In this document: piece after piece, positions 33,101 through 40,608 of the stretch
Layout: the number at the start of each line of letters is the position of its first letter
Position numbering within the stretch: position 1 is the stretch's first letter
Origin: Halocafeteria seosinensis
Lineage: Eukaryota; Sar; Bigyra; Bicosoecida
Length of the DNA: 64,000 nt
Reading direction: 5' to 3'
NCBI GenBank assembly: GCA_001687465.1
Contig: LVLI01000090.1
Coordinates: 18,568-82,567 of the forward strand
Program-made: the position numbers and the translations under genes
The notes under the pieces: generated by a model
The model's input: the letters and a program-made list of their open reading frames with translations, nothing else
Told to the model about the DNA's origin: nothing
Database searches by the model: none

Positions 33101-35095
33101 GCTCTCAAAAGAAGTCGGATGATCAACAGGGTTGATCCTCTTTATCCTATCACTGAACAACCCTGGAGCTTGAGAGGAGCTTCGATTCGAAGAATCGCTC
33201 ATTGCACGTGACTTACGAGCAGATTGCTCTTCAGCCGTGTGGTCCATTTCTTCTTCTTTCGCATCTTCATCCATGTCTAGAGAAACCTCTTCATCTACTT
33301 CTTCGCTTCCTTGTTCCAGTTCATCAATTTGGCCTCCAGCTTCCCGATACGATGAATGCATGTCCATGAGCCATTGGCGAAACCCGAAAACTGTTTCCCA
33401 GATACTCCTTAGAGAGGAGCAGGGAGAACACTGGCTATAGTCGTCACCAATTTGTTTCAAAGATTTTTCGACGATGTGCCACATAGGCGTCCCTCCATCT
33501 GCACCAGCGTGGTATATACAAGCGGCAAGCATCAGTGCCTCCGCTGTTTGGTAGCGATCATGTCCGTACTTTTTCCGCGTCACCGGGTTCATCTTGTAGT
33601 GACTTGACAGCCAAGCCCTTAACTTAATACCTCGCTCCGTCGCTTGAAATCCCTCATCAGAGTGCGAGAACATGGAATCAACAAATTCAGAAAGCCTGTC
33701 TGTATCCGCTTCTTTACTCTCAGGGACCCTCATCTCAATATCGCTATCGCTGCTCCCTATGTGCTGTTCATCATCCTCAAAGTCGCGATAAGTCTGAGCA
33801 ATGTTATGGCTGGAAAGAGCAGACACCAACTCAGTAACACTAACACTATTATCTTCCCACGCATTGCGTATAGGGCGCCCTTCCACAGGCACTTCTACGA
33901 GTACACCGCCACTGAACAGGCCGGACAATAACCAGGGGCGCGAAAACTCTTCTTCATCGGACCGGGCTTTCCCTCTGGAGGCACCAGAAAGCATATATCC
34001 CAGGGAAGAAGCCGACATCCGTAAGAGTAACAGAAGCCTATCACGAGGTCCAATATACCATATACGGTCGTCATCACTTTCAGAGAACGAAGAAGCCTGA
34101 ACGGACGCTCGGATTTGATCGACAACTCCCTCTTGATACTCCATTAGCTCCTCGTTCAACCTGGGAACTGCATGCAAGAGTCGACATAGTTTCTTGATAA
34201 ACCGCCGAGTGAATGGTACTAGTTGAATACACAGTTCGGTATGATGTTCCATGAGAGAGACCATAGTAAACACGAAAGGCAGCAGTGAGCATAAGAAACT
34301 CTGGTGCAGTGCTCGTAGAAGAATACCTTCTAAGCGTTCGGTCTCAAAATTATCTCCAGGAGCTTGGCGGCAGGTTTCGGTTTCATACTTGCTTAAGGCT
34401 ACGTCGATAAGCAGGCAAGCGCAACGAAGAAGGTATGCACAACCTGACACTAGCTGTAGCCACGCAGTGCTCCTGTGGTCCGAGGAGAGCATTGCACATT
34501 GTCCTGCCACAAACAATACTCTCATTATTCTATGCGGGGGAGACAATGCACCGGGTTTTGATTCCAAAAGGTGCGTTTTCGACACATTGAAGAGTTCATC
34601 TATCTCTGCCCTCAAGCTCTGCACCAGCCTGTGCGAATCCCTGTCCACTGGTTTATCGATTTTAGTAACAATCATGTGTTCCACATTGCTAAACGAAGAG
34701 ATATGGTATTCGGCCGTCCATAAGTAGAACAAACGTTTTATTACTGCTCTGCAGGCTTCAAAATGAGAAGGTTCTCCCGGAAATGAGAGTGCCTGCAGCA
34801 TATAATGCTGGACTAATTGGTCGAGTTTGCGAACATTCAAGAGACCACTTTTGATTTCCGCATGCTGTAGGCTCAAGGCATGCTCCACTTGCTTTCTTTC
34901 ATCGGGATCTAAATTACATGTAGAACCATGATAAACCTTGGACTTTAGCCTACGAGGAATTAATCTCTCCACCATTTGTGCATCAAGTAAGCGACTACAA
35001 ATCTTCACGAGTGGGTAGGCGTCCGCCCGTTCTCTGCAGCGCGCCTCCACATCTTTCACCAATGCCACGGACGGCACACTGTAATTGATTCCCAT
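24137..35095 (-). CDS. Giant HECT E3 ubiquitin ligase (HERC1/HECTD4-like architecture)
   Basis: Single exon encoding 3652 residues. The C-terminal HECT domain starts near residue 3250 (FLNEAGIDWGGIYRDC). The catalytic cysteine is Cys3617 in AHTCFFQLKLPMYSS, and the chain ends GTFDIA. Upstream I see a UBA-like segment at about 2072-2118 (ending ALWLLSHPP) and a RanBP2-type zinc finger at about 2605-2628 (LWLCSRCG...CRACGE). A beta-sandwich segment at about 2680-2770 (WITFDANTCTDPND ... HWGFRLKAH) resembles the one before the catalytic parts of some very large HECT and ZZ proteins. The N-terminal 2000 residues are helical-repeat-like with acidic disordered linkers. The N-terminus MGINYS fits the N-myristoylation consensus (Gly2, Ser6). 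The substrate is unknown. An 11-kb intronless frame is unusual among the multi-exon neighbours. Confidence 0.92.
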   Translation of the reverse strand: MGINYSVPSVALVKDVEARCRERADAYPLVKICSRLLDAQMVERLIPRRLKSKVYHGSTCNLDPDERKQVEHALSLQHAEIKSGLLNVRKLDQLVQHYMLQALSFPGEPSHFEACRAVIKRLFYLWTAEYHISSFSNVEHMIVTKIDKPVDRDSHRLVQSLRAEIDELFNVSKTHLLESKPGALSPPHRIMRVLFVAGQCAMLSSDHRSTAWLQLVSGCAYLLRCACLLIDVALSKYETETCRQAPGDNFETERLEGILLRALHQSFLCSLLPFVFTMVSLMEHHTELCIQLVPFTRRFIKKLCRLLHAVPRLNEELMEYQEGVVDQIRASVQASSFSESDDDRIWYIGPRDRLLLLLRMSASSLGYMLSGASRGKARSDEEEFSRPWLLSGLFSGGVLVEVPVEGRPIRNAWEDNSVSVTELVSALSSHNIAQTYRDFEDDEQHIGSSDSDIEMRVPESKEADTDRLSEFVDSMFSHSDEGFQATERGIKLRAWLSSHYKMNPVTRKKYGHDRYQTAEALMLAACIYHAGADGGTPMWHIVEKSLKQIGDDYSQCSPCSSLRSIWETVFGFRQWLMDMHSSYREAGGQIDELEQGSEEVDEEVSLDMDEDAKEEEMDHTAEEQSARKSRAMSDSSNRSSSQAPGLFSDRIKRINPVDHPTSFESFYKKLLQRLAFLCGSKTACTDWFHDMESAHTELDHCHVFLKPATKTPSVVELKSMSRHARSLHTLRPHPFRALHPREWMYERIATAVASSSQGLYGEDFVYTPIQRRCKAIEIYSKEGWAFPVEIAGPILFAQDTRAQQRTVAIRSMEQLCSQDVPPVVLRDILLPFRSSFRGMTEHEEISRLLPLVRVIGQTEHCVAQLLDRRMAISQPSGPSTPSHSFGRKGDHETGSQSSDHEFDPIRLRQQIESSFEDDEGNAVDDADEPSGGQTSEESNASVELRLPSKASRLVAMEHHPFSELDCSSRSLKTELHSYVDGLYKELKDTFVSLQTSSRRGRLLSLQPVVLMSTLDWRVVRNKDGDIADSACDNLRALLQSCYEAWLASSCTATKSMKTTAVTWKPVTENQLWLCLSRGMVSREQALAYIWSGIKERNAKVPNILQSSLRKAAKQCMSPSKIPDDFHPSLRSPGGVAYLGNYIDSETILLCYLHMIAQCGVLSRTEAQRMFEASSAELSLMQNTNRSIVSVPSVGFLRSHSRSPYRDLTVNSIGVDSSEINASAQVITQCSGIFETDDISLFSKQLFGLYGLLSIHHLGECFAKRQLCSFLYDPLHLMLAAALKIQGDRLLSLLDTDTAFGEWNCLCFLAASGERDALIDRLHEGGLVSSVGDAKHVAWLTSTTDGAVLTRLSGKMLYFIRSLLDQPERYTNNDDFPTLKPIWSPQGLAILFALLVYGGLPQQKAVLPLLHLVLPSVTPVQAGSALQSITDDSSGSSVKRWLQNDGIDRIRATDKTSESVPLLLLSLMGRKRCFFPINSDQCSLATDLHEGGFGFGHQLSSVCSLVVGVLRTLLRLRSVNVTVQNKDGGLSVGGCQARVSSWGRNIMNVLRRLLESGKRHLNESLEASEQMSSVLGSAASALWAVGGLPELLRPGSRVVQRQDSQSVPVSPEGPAESGEEEMMDESNANQRTNEATETSARVENEDEEDVGVVVVYERGSSLALVALPCGDITASSTEEDSAQLSCGSKNFLTCLTEGTSTAAQYARLKQGIIQLSSVFLSPADCDAANLSTKVSLPSFHNEELNLACEKALKSIVEDRETMDSTGNTTVETTVLLNHQSSLDSWELVWQPLNQLQALDEVPLIDYSLNLKAKSMQNENPVPDVCIGEGFLELLSEFAAFDLPQTALHAILQHQYHTRTRHFPPLREICSEQTLYTLTWVWKMKAMATSAISSIFRQQSHHVETAIFQKVLPTLMETALRPLPLPSRGPGFLDASNLAHIVHVTWERALESHLSRNSVSVWGLSKTIRSSGLSTKDLDCSDVPESLSINVGGTRSLANALFLHRDYLTEGLDALPVYNVKDADIPAEDTDAAIPDDGNAEPGTSLKPSDAEEGDSSGWEPDESFNESMSAPPPGVDLDTWNSAYDIIEVSCGRSIEDCYIALKKNSYSKDSAALWLLSHPPSHPSVAAERERLRLVQESTSKKSTTSSSRKKVNASAVVEGVHMNEPLISQNGLVASDASIAPSKSRHTVSRQPTEQPVATGQSIVESIPGLLVASDAPLVCMSEAILLPVARPQKLRPGTLVAIMASPVIAATDSEFRARLRRGRLAGRDIDPHAKRDRGTVLKVAYPLASRFLGAGALAVGTVAPPHVSEAYRRYWDSLSAYLGTEERQYSSQELVFIQYRVDEAGFYRTVAVPYDHIRLVVGSYGEDVSVSSMTCGEALHLWGRMNVGNEDEDEEQFLRGLEETQDKGNNPAGATSKPVGTTTEQDELSSLDTDSWVSKVLSTNGNDPKKTAQALGFGQIPLLCRAYESYAVQSARHACLHVLLQWPGSVSFDAAHLGGPKSLLDFAKVIVSGADGMFSGEGARLAVITQKISENIGSVFAGAGNSVGYSLLSQQSSSTSSTLAAEGKANFMLHSAKDCIPALRRQIANLVKSENLSSSGATANLWLCSRCGLKNKGTSACRACGERHDGHGRTTEFTPVLINDAKSNMKVISVQSSEDGQSAVSESGIAIAESNHPATVNKKSFIHISGATAMWITFDANTCTDPNDPTAYLAFYLDASRTHCVAMFSGRAHSFKPFLVRTPTGKLFYTHCPGKPGVGDTHWGFRLKAHRANGMAWGGERETLRSPSLEWGTWLVEFLLSECLPQTTLSKGVIHNASLVSVMLKHICSHAAPFKQRIVALLCRVLSQPSYFSQNDHPPLHIILNEIKPVLDQKLQEAPSTGLVFLPTALLQVYELVATASAAHYMLGNKWQFFTPVTSLVPAPFRRLRESFNQEEGQECQEGVIDLSGTAGNWFPPVKSDCSAPELPELQALRALKAMVFAREILKSLAVGARIPDAWLYRAAELAHDGGPVSNSEDSCRVAPGRSPFNLTDSSLAKLQQAMVAISGLSLAYRTGMLTASTSTDESLKRPVAELKRAALWNIPIDDVQELVPGLLQHHSHRIDEELVEWASMKASTEEIRVSTLSVWKIELSEQERHTYPALNCLTVETLRLRLALIVILNKLLARCLTVVDTSGSVGEWSVGALLKQVSHLIFPETQSDVIESAIEQSSTYEESGIHISLDNTAAEKSVELGKSDINNSQCMFVQLFNKLRHCRAKTLRSRLDDKDRLFKVSFLNEAGIDWGGIYRDCIARAVHDLFTLPSPHVNLCKRARSALLAEEQGNAADDDTWVPNTSLLQGAGASTTNSKLALYMLQFVGVLMGISWRSRAWLDFMFAPCVWKLIAGDETQLDESDIEMLDPDKGALLKRLKAFLTRMQIEVIRGNSVSHSKMWEDEFAECFPDLYFVDEDSRGRPEELITNGASTRVTASTASSFCQMIAERRLGPLRKPTRAIRKGLLNIIPERAVQLCRWKDLQRMVCGPSEIDMAMLQRHTKYISPFNPNHYLIKAFWNVFGSLSMRERSMLIRYAWGRSKLPRGESNWYTADGRRTHFLLTPFLDNNQEFRGNESMVEAHTCFFQLKLPMYSSEEVLRDKLMKSVAYGLARGTFDIA

Positions 35096-35969
35096 TTCTG
35101 CTCAAGATCTGAACGTATAAACCTGTACAGATCGATAGAAAATGGAGTCAATATAATAATACGAATCCATTCTTTTCTTTCACTTACTCGTTTTGGATGC
35201 AGATACTCTTTTCCACTCTCTCCTCCTCCAGTTCTTCAGATTCGTTCAGCTCGCAGACACACCTGTTCTAACTGTATGAAGGGTGGCTACTGAATACAGA
35301 GCCCAGAAAGAGCGCTTACAGCAAGAATGTGAGGAAACAAGACCAGGCTTGAAGAATCCGCTGTCCTGCTCGGGTTTCTCTCAAGTTCTTTGCTTATATA
35401 CTCAATATTCCAGCCGGGGTGGTACCTTAGAATACAATTGCCTAAGGTAGCGTAGTCATACGTGAATTCAGAATCCACAATATCGTCAAAATCAAGACAA
35501 AACATGCGCAAGAAATTTGAAAAAGGGATGGGGAAACTATTGTCCCAAGGTCAACAAAAGTTTGTCTTGTTGAATGCGAACATTTAGTTTAGTGGCGAAA
35601 TTTTCGCGAAAAGTTGGTGTGGAAGCAGGATACGGCCACACTGGGAAGTATCATCGAGTCAGACTATAGTGGGAACGGCGAGCGAAAACGACCAGCAGGT
35701 TAGATGAAGGCGAAGAGTAAAATCTAAAGAAGACGACTATCTGCGGACGAAGGAACCCTAGCTGCGATAGAAAACCAGGAAAACAATAGTAGTAGTATGT
35801 ATTATTTATGGCCTACCGGCTACGCGGAAATGTAGTTGGGGATCTTCACGCCGTCGAAGATCTCCCCAGGGCAGCGTGTGCGAGAAAAATTACCAGTACG
35901 CTCTCTATAGCACCCACAGCGCGAACTTAGTGAATCAGTGGAGCTTTCTATAAGATACCCTCTCTATGA
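35096..35969. other. 5' spacer of the HECT gene
   Basis: Contains the promoter side of the HECT ligase and, from about 35806, a short word (atttatggcctaccg) shared with the spacer at 11891. A 74-residue open stretch at 35511-35287 on the minus strand (starting MRMFCLDFDD) has reasonable composition but no family I know. I do not call it a gene. Confidence 0.3.
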
Positions 35970-36682
35970 CAGTTTTCTCTGTACACTGATACTATTGAAG
36001 TGCGGGGAGACTCTGAGACTCTGAGAGAGAGCGGTCTCGTGAACATAAGCCGTTGGAGCTTTACTGAACTGATTGCAGGTCAAAGCGGAGGAAGTATTTG
36101 TGGTTCTGATACTGGTGCCAATAGGGGAACTAATTACATTTCACATTCCTACTCAACCGGCCACATAACACGCCCAGACTGTGGGTGCATTGCTGATTCA
36201 CATGCTGGAATAAACCATGGTTACGTGGGGATTGAACAGTGCTACTCCATAGGTGGTATAACCAACAAGAATAGCGGAGGCATTTGTGGTTCGCGTAAAG
36301 AAGCCAGCCATGGAACTGTGTACATTGTGAATTGCTATACTAAGGGGGAAGTCAGGAGGCATTTAGCGCCGGGAATATGTAGTGGATGGTCAGGACAAAA
36401 CCGAGGGAACTTGTTTATCACAAACACGTATGCTTCTGGCAGGAACTCCTATGATGATGCAGGCTTAATAGAACACATTCCAGGTGATGCAGGAATTGTT
36501 GAGGTCAAATATTCTGCGTACAACAAGGACACCTGAGGGACGGGACAGTTTTGTCACCAAATTCAAGCGGCAATTCCGATAGCTTGGAGGACATACGAGG
36601 CAGATTGTATGCTTACAACGGTGTCCAGCAGTGGTCCGGAGATATTTGGGCCATCGAACAGTTTCCCGTCCTGAAATTCTAG
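35970..36682 (+). pseudogene. Decayed GGICG-repeat glycoprotein gene
   Basis: From an in-frame TGA at 35967 the frame is open to a stop at 36536. It encodes five degenerate copies of the repeat SGGICG ... Y-S-x-G-x-I seen intact at 58760-60325. A +1 shift then continues the protein (DGTVLSPNSSGNSDS ... WAIEQFPVLKF, stop at 36682), which corresponds to the post-repeat region of the intact gene. The signal peptide and N-terminal domain are missing. In several repeats the glycine or cysteine of GGICG has changed (GGSICG, CGCIAD, APGICS, AGLIEH). This is a 5'-truncated, frameshifted relative, not an expressed gene in the present form. Confidence 0.75.
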
Positions 36683-37375
36683 CAAACGGACGTCCTGTTT
36701 CCATTTGAGCACCCAACTGCGACATCCACGTACATGTATTAACTACACCGTGACACCGACAACATCCATGAACGTGACAGATCACCCTGTCTCTGTGGAT
36801 CCTCACTCCACCCTCGTTCCTTCACCGACAAGGCTAAGCACACCAAGGCAGACGAAACAGCTAATCGGCTAAGCAAACTTCGCAACCATCTACAAGGCGA
36901 GCACTGCTTGCGGTCATTGCGCGCGTCTATAATTCTGTCTGTACTGTATACTGTACAAGTAGTGTACAATTGTACCTGAGTAGTGTACAATATCATTTTA
37001 TTGAATAATAATTCATTGTGCACTGTACAAGTAATTAGTAATTACCCTGGTAATAGTGTGCATACATATACATGTAACATCCACAGTGTAATGATTCATG
37101 GGCCATGGCCTGCCGGCTGTGAAGCTGCTGCGATAATAACAAAAAGACTTTCTGGGGCAGCCCAAGCCGGGCCCGCGCCAGCGTATCTGGATTCTAAATT
37201 CTACCTACCTACTTGGTATGTTCCGAAGTCCACGATCTATAAATTTTGCACCAAACCATTTTGTATAGCACCCCACATTAGGATGCTATTATACATTCAG
37301 CTACGAGGATGACGTTCTCGCTTCCGCTCTGACGGTCCCAAGTAGGGCAAGCTCTTGTGTGGTATTTTTCCAGCA
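36683..37375. other. AT-rich spacer with short direct words
   Basis: No gene is supported. Around 36945-37030 the word tgtacaa/tagtgtacaat recurs several times, giving a small tandem or palindromic patch. It lies 5' of the ADA-fold gene and may be part of its upstream region. Confidence 0.35.
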
Positions 37376-40360
37376 ATGTCTGCGGCTAGACAGAAAAATA
37401 ATGGCACCATTCATCTTGTCTCTCCATTTTCTCAAGAAGGAGACGACTGCTTCGGTCTCGCTCCAGGATGTGACTTACATGTTCATGATGCCGGCTTAGG
37501 CGGTGGGTACCATAGCAACATCGTCTTTGTCAAAGCTATTAAAGATCTAGCGTGGCGTCTAGAGAACAGCGCGACAGATAAGGATGCCAAAGTGGCACAA
37601 CAGCTCTCACGGAGGATTGTAGGTGTCAGGAGATATGGGTACGAAGACAAAAAGAGCACGTATCCATCAGGTACGTCCGACTTCGTAAGTGAAGAAGCTG
37701 CGAAAATACTCGAACAAGGACGTGCTAAATGTCGATGGCAAGATATATCTGTGAGAAAATGCGGCCCCCAATCTGACTGTGTGTTCAAAAAGAACTTCCA
37801 ACAGAACTTCAAACAGATTGCTAGAAGCTTGTGTAGAATTGTAAATGGGAGAGTCCATATTTCATTGCATGAGTTACTGTGCGAAAAGGTGAATCTGAAG
37901 GAGTGTCACAGACCTAAACTTGGAGAATTTCTTCGGCTAGCTCTCTCAGCAATTCAGGGTTCAGAGGATTCCCCAAGGACCAGCAGTGACGTGCCGCACC
38001 GATTTCTACCGTCAATATTTCCTCTAAGGAAAGCCAACCACTGCTTTCCCACCAAAGAAGACGATGCCATGATGCAGTACAGCGAATCACCACGGGAAGT
38101 GACCCAGCATGTCGACCGCTATGAAGAATATTTGTTGGCTGCGTGTAAAGACTACAGAGAAGAAGAGGTGAGCTACGTCGAAGTTTCCATATCTTGTAAC
38201 AAACTAAGAGACGATTTCTTCTTTTGGAAGGACGTAGGAGAAAAGGCTATAACTGAACATGGAGTCACTCTACGCTACCTGTGCTGTTTCCATTGGAACG
38301 ACTCTGTTTCAGAGAATGGAGTGGATATCCGCCAAAGAATTCGTGGTGACTATAACATAAAAATCCCTACGGCAGCTAAAGCAGCATTTCAACATTTAGA
38401 GTGTATCTTCAAGAAAGCCGGTGCATCTACATTTGTTGTAGGTGTGGATGTTACGGGGGATGAGTTTTCTGGCCTAATACGCCAGCATGTCATTCTGTTT
38501 TTGCATGATAGCTTCAAGTCATTCCTAAAGCAGCAAGAGCTCGGCGTGCGGCTGCACTTCGGTGAGAGGCATTTTGAAGAATGCCGGTGCCAATGTGGTG
38601 CCAAGTCACGTTTATGTCAATGTCGAAACAGAGCTGGACGTCTTACGATTTGTCGTTGGCTGGATATATTCTGTCTCTATGAGGAAGGAATTCCGGTGCG
38701 TTTGGCACATGGGACTTGCGCTCTTTTTGTACTGTGGCGTTTGGCAGCTGAGGTTTATCCGGAGTGCCTAACAGAGAGGATGGTAAGGGCTCTACAAACT
38801 GAGGAAACAACTGTTCCGTTCCGGTGGCTCAAAAAAACACTTGTTGGAGGTGATACGTCGAAGAAGACACTGAGAAAAGTCGTCGAGGACCGTGTTTCCG
38901 AACATACATCTTTTCCGGTGCCTGAGAGGACTAAAATTGCCCTGAGTCTAAGATACATTGTCAACCGGCTTGTTGAAGCTATCTCTTCCGGGGATACCCC
39001 GTTATCAGAGAAAAATGCAATTGGATTAGACCTATCCATCACGTCGAATATTTTACTCCGTAAACGTGGAATACGCGATATTATGACTATGCTACAAAGA
39101 TGTGCTATTTCCTCTTTGACAACTGATATGCCTTCTGTCTTTGCTAGGCCGTTTCAAACAGGTGTCGTCACGGGTGAGTTGCTATGGGCTACCAGAATGC
39201 TGGCAATTCCTGGCTCAATACTTAGAGCAATGCAGCAGAATGCATTTGTCCTTTCTTTCAGGCGGAATGCGGAAGGGGCCTCCTCCCCTTCGAGACATGT
39301 TATGGATAATGGTCAATCTTGCTTAAGTCATTTAAGTCATCTGGAAAAGATAATTATTAGTTACCTACTTCAAATAGTTTTTCGGACACGAGAACGCCCG
39401 CTAATACCTGGCAAGACTTGCTCTAACGAGAATCGGTCCAGTCGAGTAATTGGTCATGTCCTTCAACTTGGTACTTTTAGCAACGAGAAGAAGCTCATAA
39501 CATTCGAACTGTTGAAGATTTCATGCAAGCAACATGCCAGTGGAAGTGATCTGAAGAAATGCCGGCTTGGTTTGCATGGTCCAGGAAGCATGGAGGCAAG
39601 GGAAGAAAAAGCTTTCTTACATTCTCAAGATTTACAAGGTAGCTGTCCAAATTATTGTCAGAGAAGAAAAAGAAACGCATCATCGAGTCGTCCTTGCCGC
39701 CCTTCAGGGACAGCTAAAGGGACATTCCATCTAATGAACGGTAACGACGGACCTGGTAATCGTAAAGATGCCTGGCCCTTTCAATCAGAACGAAGTGCCA
39801 ACATGGATCGTTATCAATTGTGTGTTCATTATCATCCAAGTGGAAATGACAGACTTTCCCGAATACATGACTGGAGATCGCACAACTGGTGTGATTTTGC
39901 TGTGCCGTTTTGTAAAATACATTATTCTTCCAGATGTGCGTGCGTTCCGCCAGTAGTTGCTGACACTATTATAAGATGCCGAAAAGCAGTGACCGATGAC
40001 ACAGTGGCCGTCACCAAAGGTCATGTGAAAGAAGTGAGTGGAGCCAAACCGTACGTCGTGTTTGCTCCCATTCCTGCAAAGGACAACCGGGACTTGGTTT
40101 CGGAGGCCAACAGTATGATTTCGTTTTCCTTGGAGAACGATGAGAATGAGAACATCTGGGAAGACGAAGAAGAATTTCTTCGGATTGAGAATGACTGTGT
40201 TGAGAAATTCAACAACAAATTCGAACTAGCTAGGAAACTGGTTTATTTGGAAGTATCTACTTCGGCCTCAGTTACATCTTCAACGGCCTCTTTCGATACA
40301 GACTCCGCTACACAATCCAACACTGCCTCTAATACGGAATCTAATACAGCGTCCCACTAG
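37376..40360 (+). CDS. Large adenosine-deaminase-fold protein with N-terminal insertion and C-terminal extension
   Basis: Single exon. The first ATG in frame is at 37376 and gives 994 residues. The zinc-site pattern of the ADA/AMP-deaminase amidohydrolase family can be followed: DLHVHDAG (His35, His37), YVEVSIS, GVDVTGDE, LHFGE (His394, catalytic-type Glu397), RLAHG (His445), the SN of DLSITSN, and TDMPS (Asp584). The expected end of the fold, LLWATRMLA...NAFVLSF, is also present. Two departures from ordinary ADA (about 350 residues) stand out. About 240 residues lie between the first zinc motif and the next core strand, and about 360 residues follow the core, ending in a Ser/Thr/Asn tail (QSNTASNTESNTASH). 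The Asp that normally follows Asp584 is Met. Size and insertion pattern recall the bacterial RADAR deaminase RdrB. That comparison is inference. Substrate and role are unknown. Confidence 0.7.
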   Translation: MSAARQKNNGTIHLVSPFSQEGDDCFGLAPGCDLHVHDAGLGGGYHSNIVFVKAIKDLAWRLENSATDKDAKVAQQLSRRIVGVRRYGYEDKKSTYPSGTSDFVSEEAAKILEQGRAKCRWQDISVRKCGPQSDCVFKKNFQQNFKQIARSLCRIVNGRVHISLHELLCEKVNLKECHRPKLGEFLRLALSAIQGSEDSPRTSSDVPHRFLPSIFPLRKANHCFPTKEDDAMMQYSESPREVTQHVDRYEEYLLAACKDYREEEVSYVEVSISCNKLRDDFFFWKDVGEKAITEHGVTLRYLCCFHWNDSVSENGVDIRQRIRGDYNIKIPTAAKAAFQHLECIFKKAGASTFVVGVDVTGDEFSGLIRQHVILFLHDSFKSFLKQQELGVRLHFGERHFEECRCQCGAKSRLCQCRNRAGRLTICRWLDIFCLYEEGIPVRLAHGTCALFVLWRLAAEVYPECLTERMVRALQTEETTVPFRWLKKTLVGGDTSKKTLRKVVEDRVSEHTSFPVPERTKIALSLRYIVNRLVEAISSGDTPLSEKNAIGLDLSITSNILLRKRGIRDIMTMLQRCAISSLTTDMPSVFARPFQTGVVTGELLWATRMLAIPGSILRAMQQNAFVLSFRRNAEGASSPSRHVMDNGQSCLSHLSHLEKIIISYLLQIVFRTRERPLIPGKTCSNENRSSRVIGHVLQLGTFSNEKKLITFELLKISCKQHASGSDLKKCRLGLHGPGSMEAREEKAFLHSQDLQGSCPNYCQRRKRNASSSRPCRPSGTAKGTFHLMNGNDGPGNRKDAWPFQSERSANMDRYQLCVHYHPSGNDRLSRIHDWRSHNWCDFAVPFCKIHYSSRCACVPPVVADTIIRCRKAVTDDTVAVTKGHVKEVSGAKPYVVFAPIPAKDNRDLVSEANSMISFSLENDENENIWEDEEEFLRIENDCVEKFNNKFELARKLVYLEVSTSASVTSSTASFDTDSATQSNTASNTESNTASH

Positions 40361-40608
40361 TTAACTGGCGGTGTATCGTTGCACGACCCTTCCCTTCACC
40401 TCGATGACGCGTCGGTCGCGAAGGCGCGTCAAACTCACGGAACTGTTCGGGCAGATAGCCTTGTTTGTTGGTCGCCCTAGCACCCCCTAGATCCATCCCG
40501 AAGTCTTTGTACTCTTTCTAACAACCGGCGAACTCTTATGAGTTTGGCATCCCAACGACCGCATGGAAATATATGAGCAGGTAGCGAACTCTCTGCTCTG
40601 ATATAGCC

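Noticed and set aside
24320-34727. Many plus-strand open frames of 60-205 codons across the HECT gene
   Set aside because: They are antisense shadows of the long minus-strand frame with no family signatures.
36945-37030. Clustered tgtaca words as a tRNA or small RNA gene
   Set aside because: No cloverleaf or box A/B pattern is seen; it looks like a short simple repeat.
37376-40360. Complete RADAR defence operon
   Set aside because: No RdrA-like ATPase lies nearby; only the deaminase-fold protein is present, so the RdrB comparison is kept as a hypothesis.
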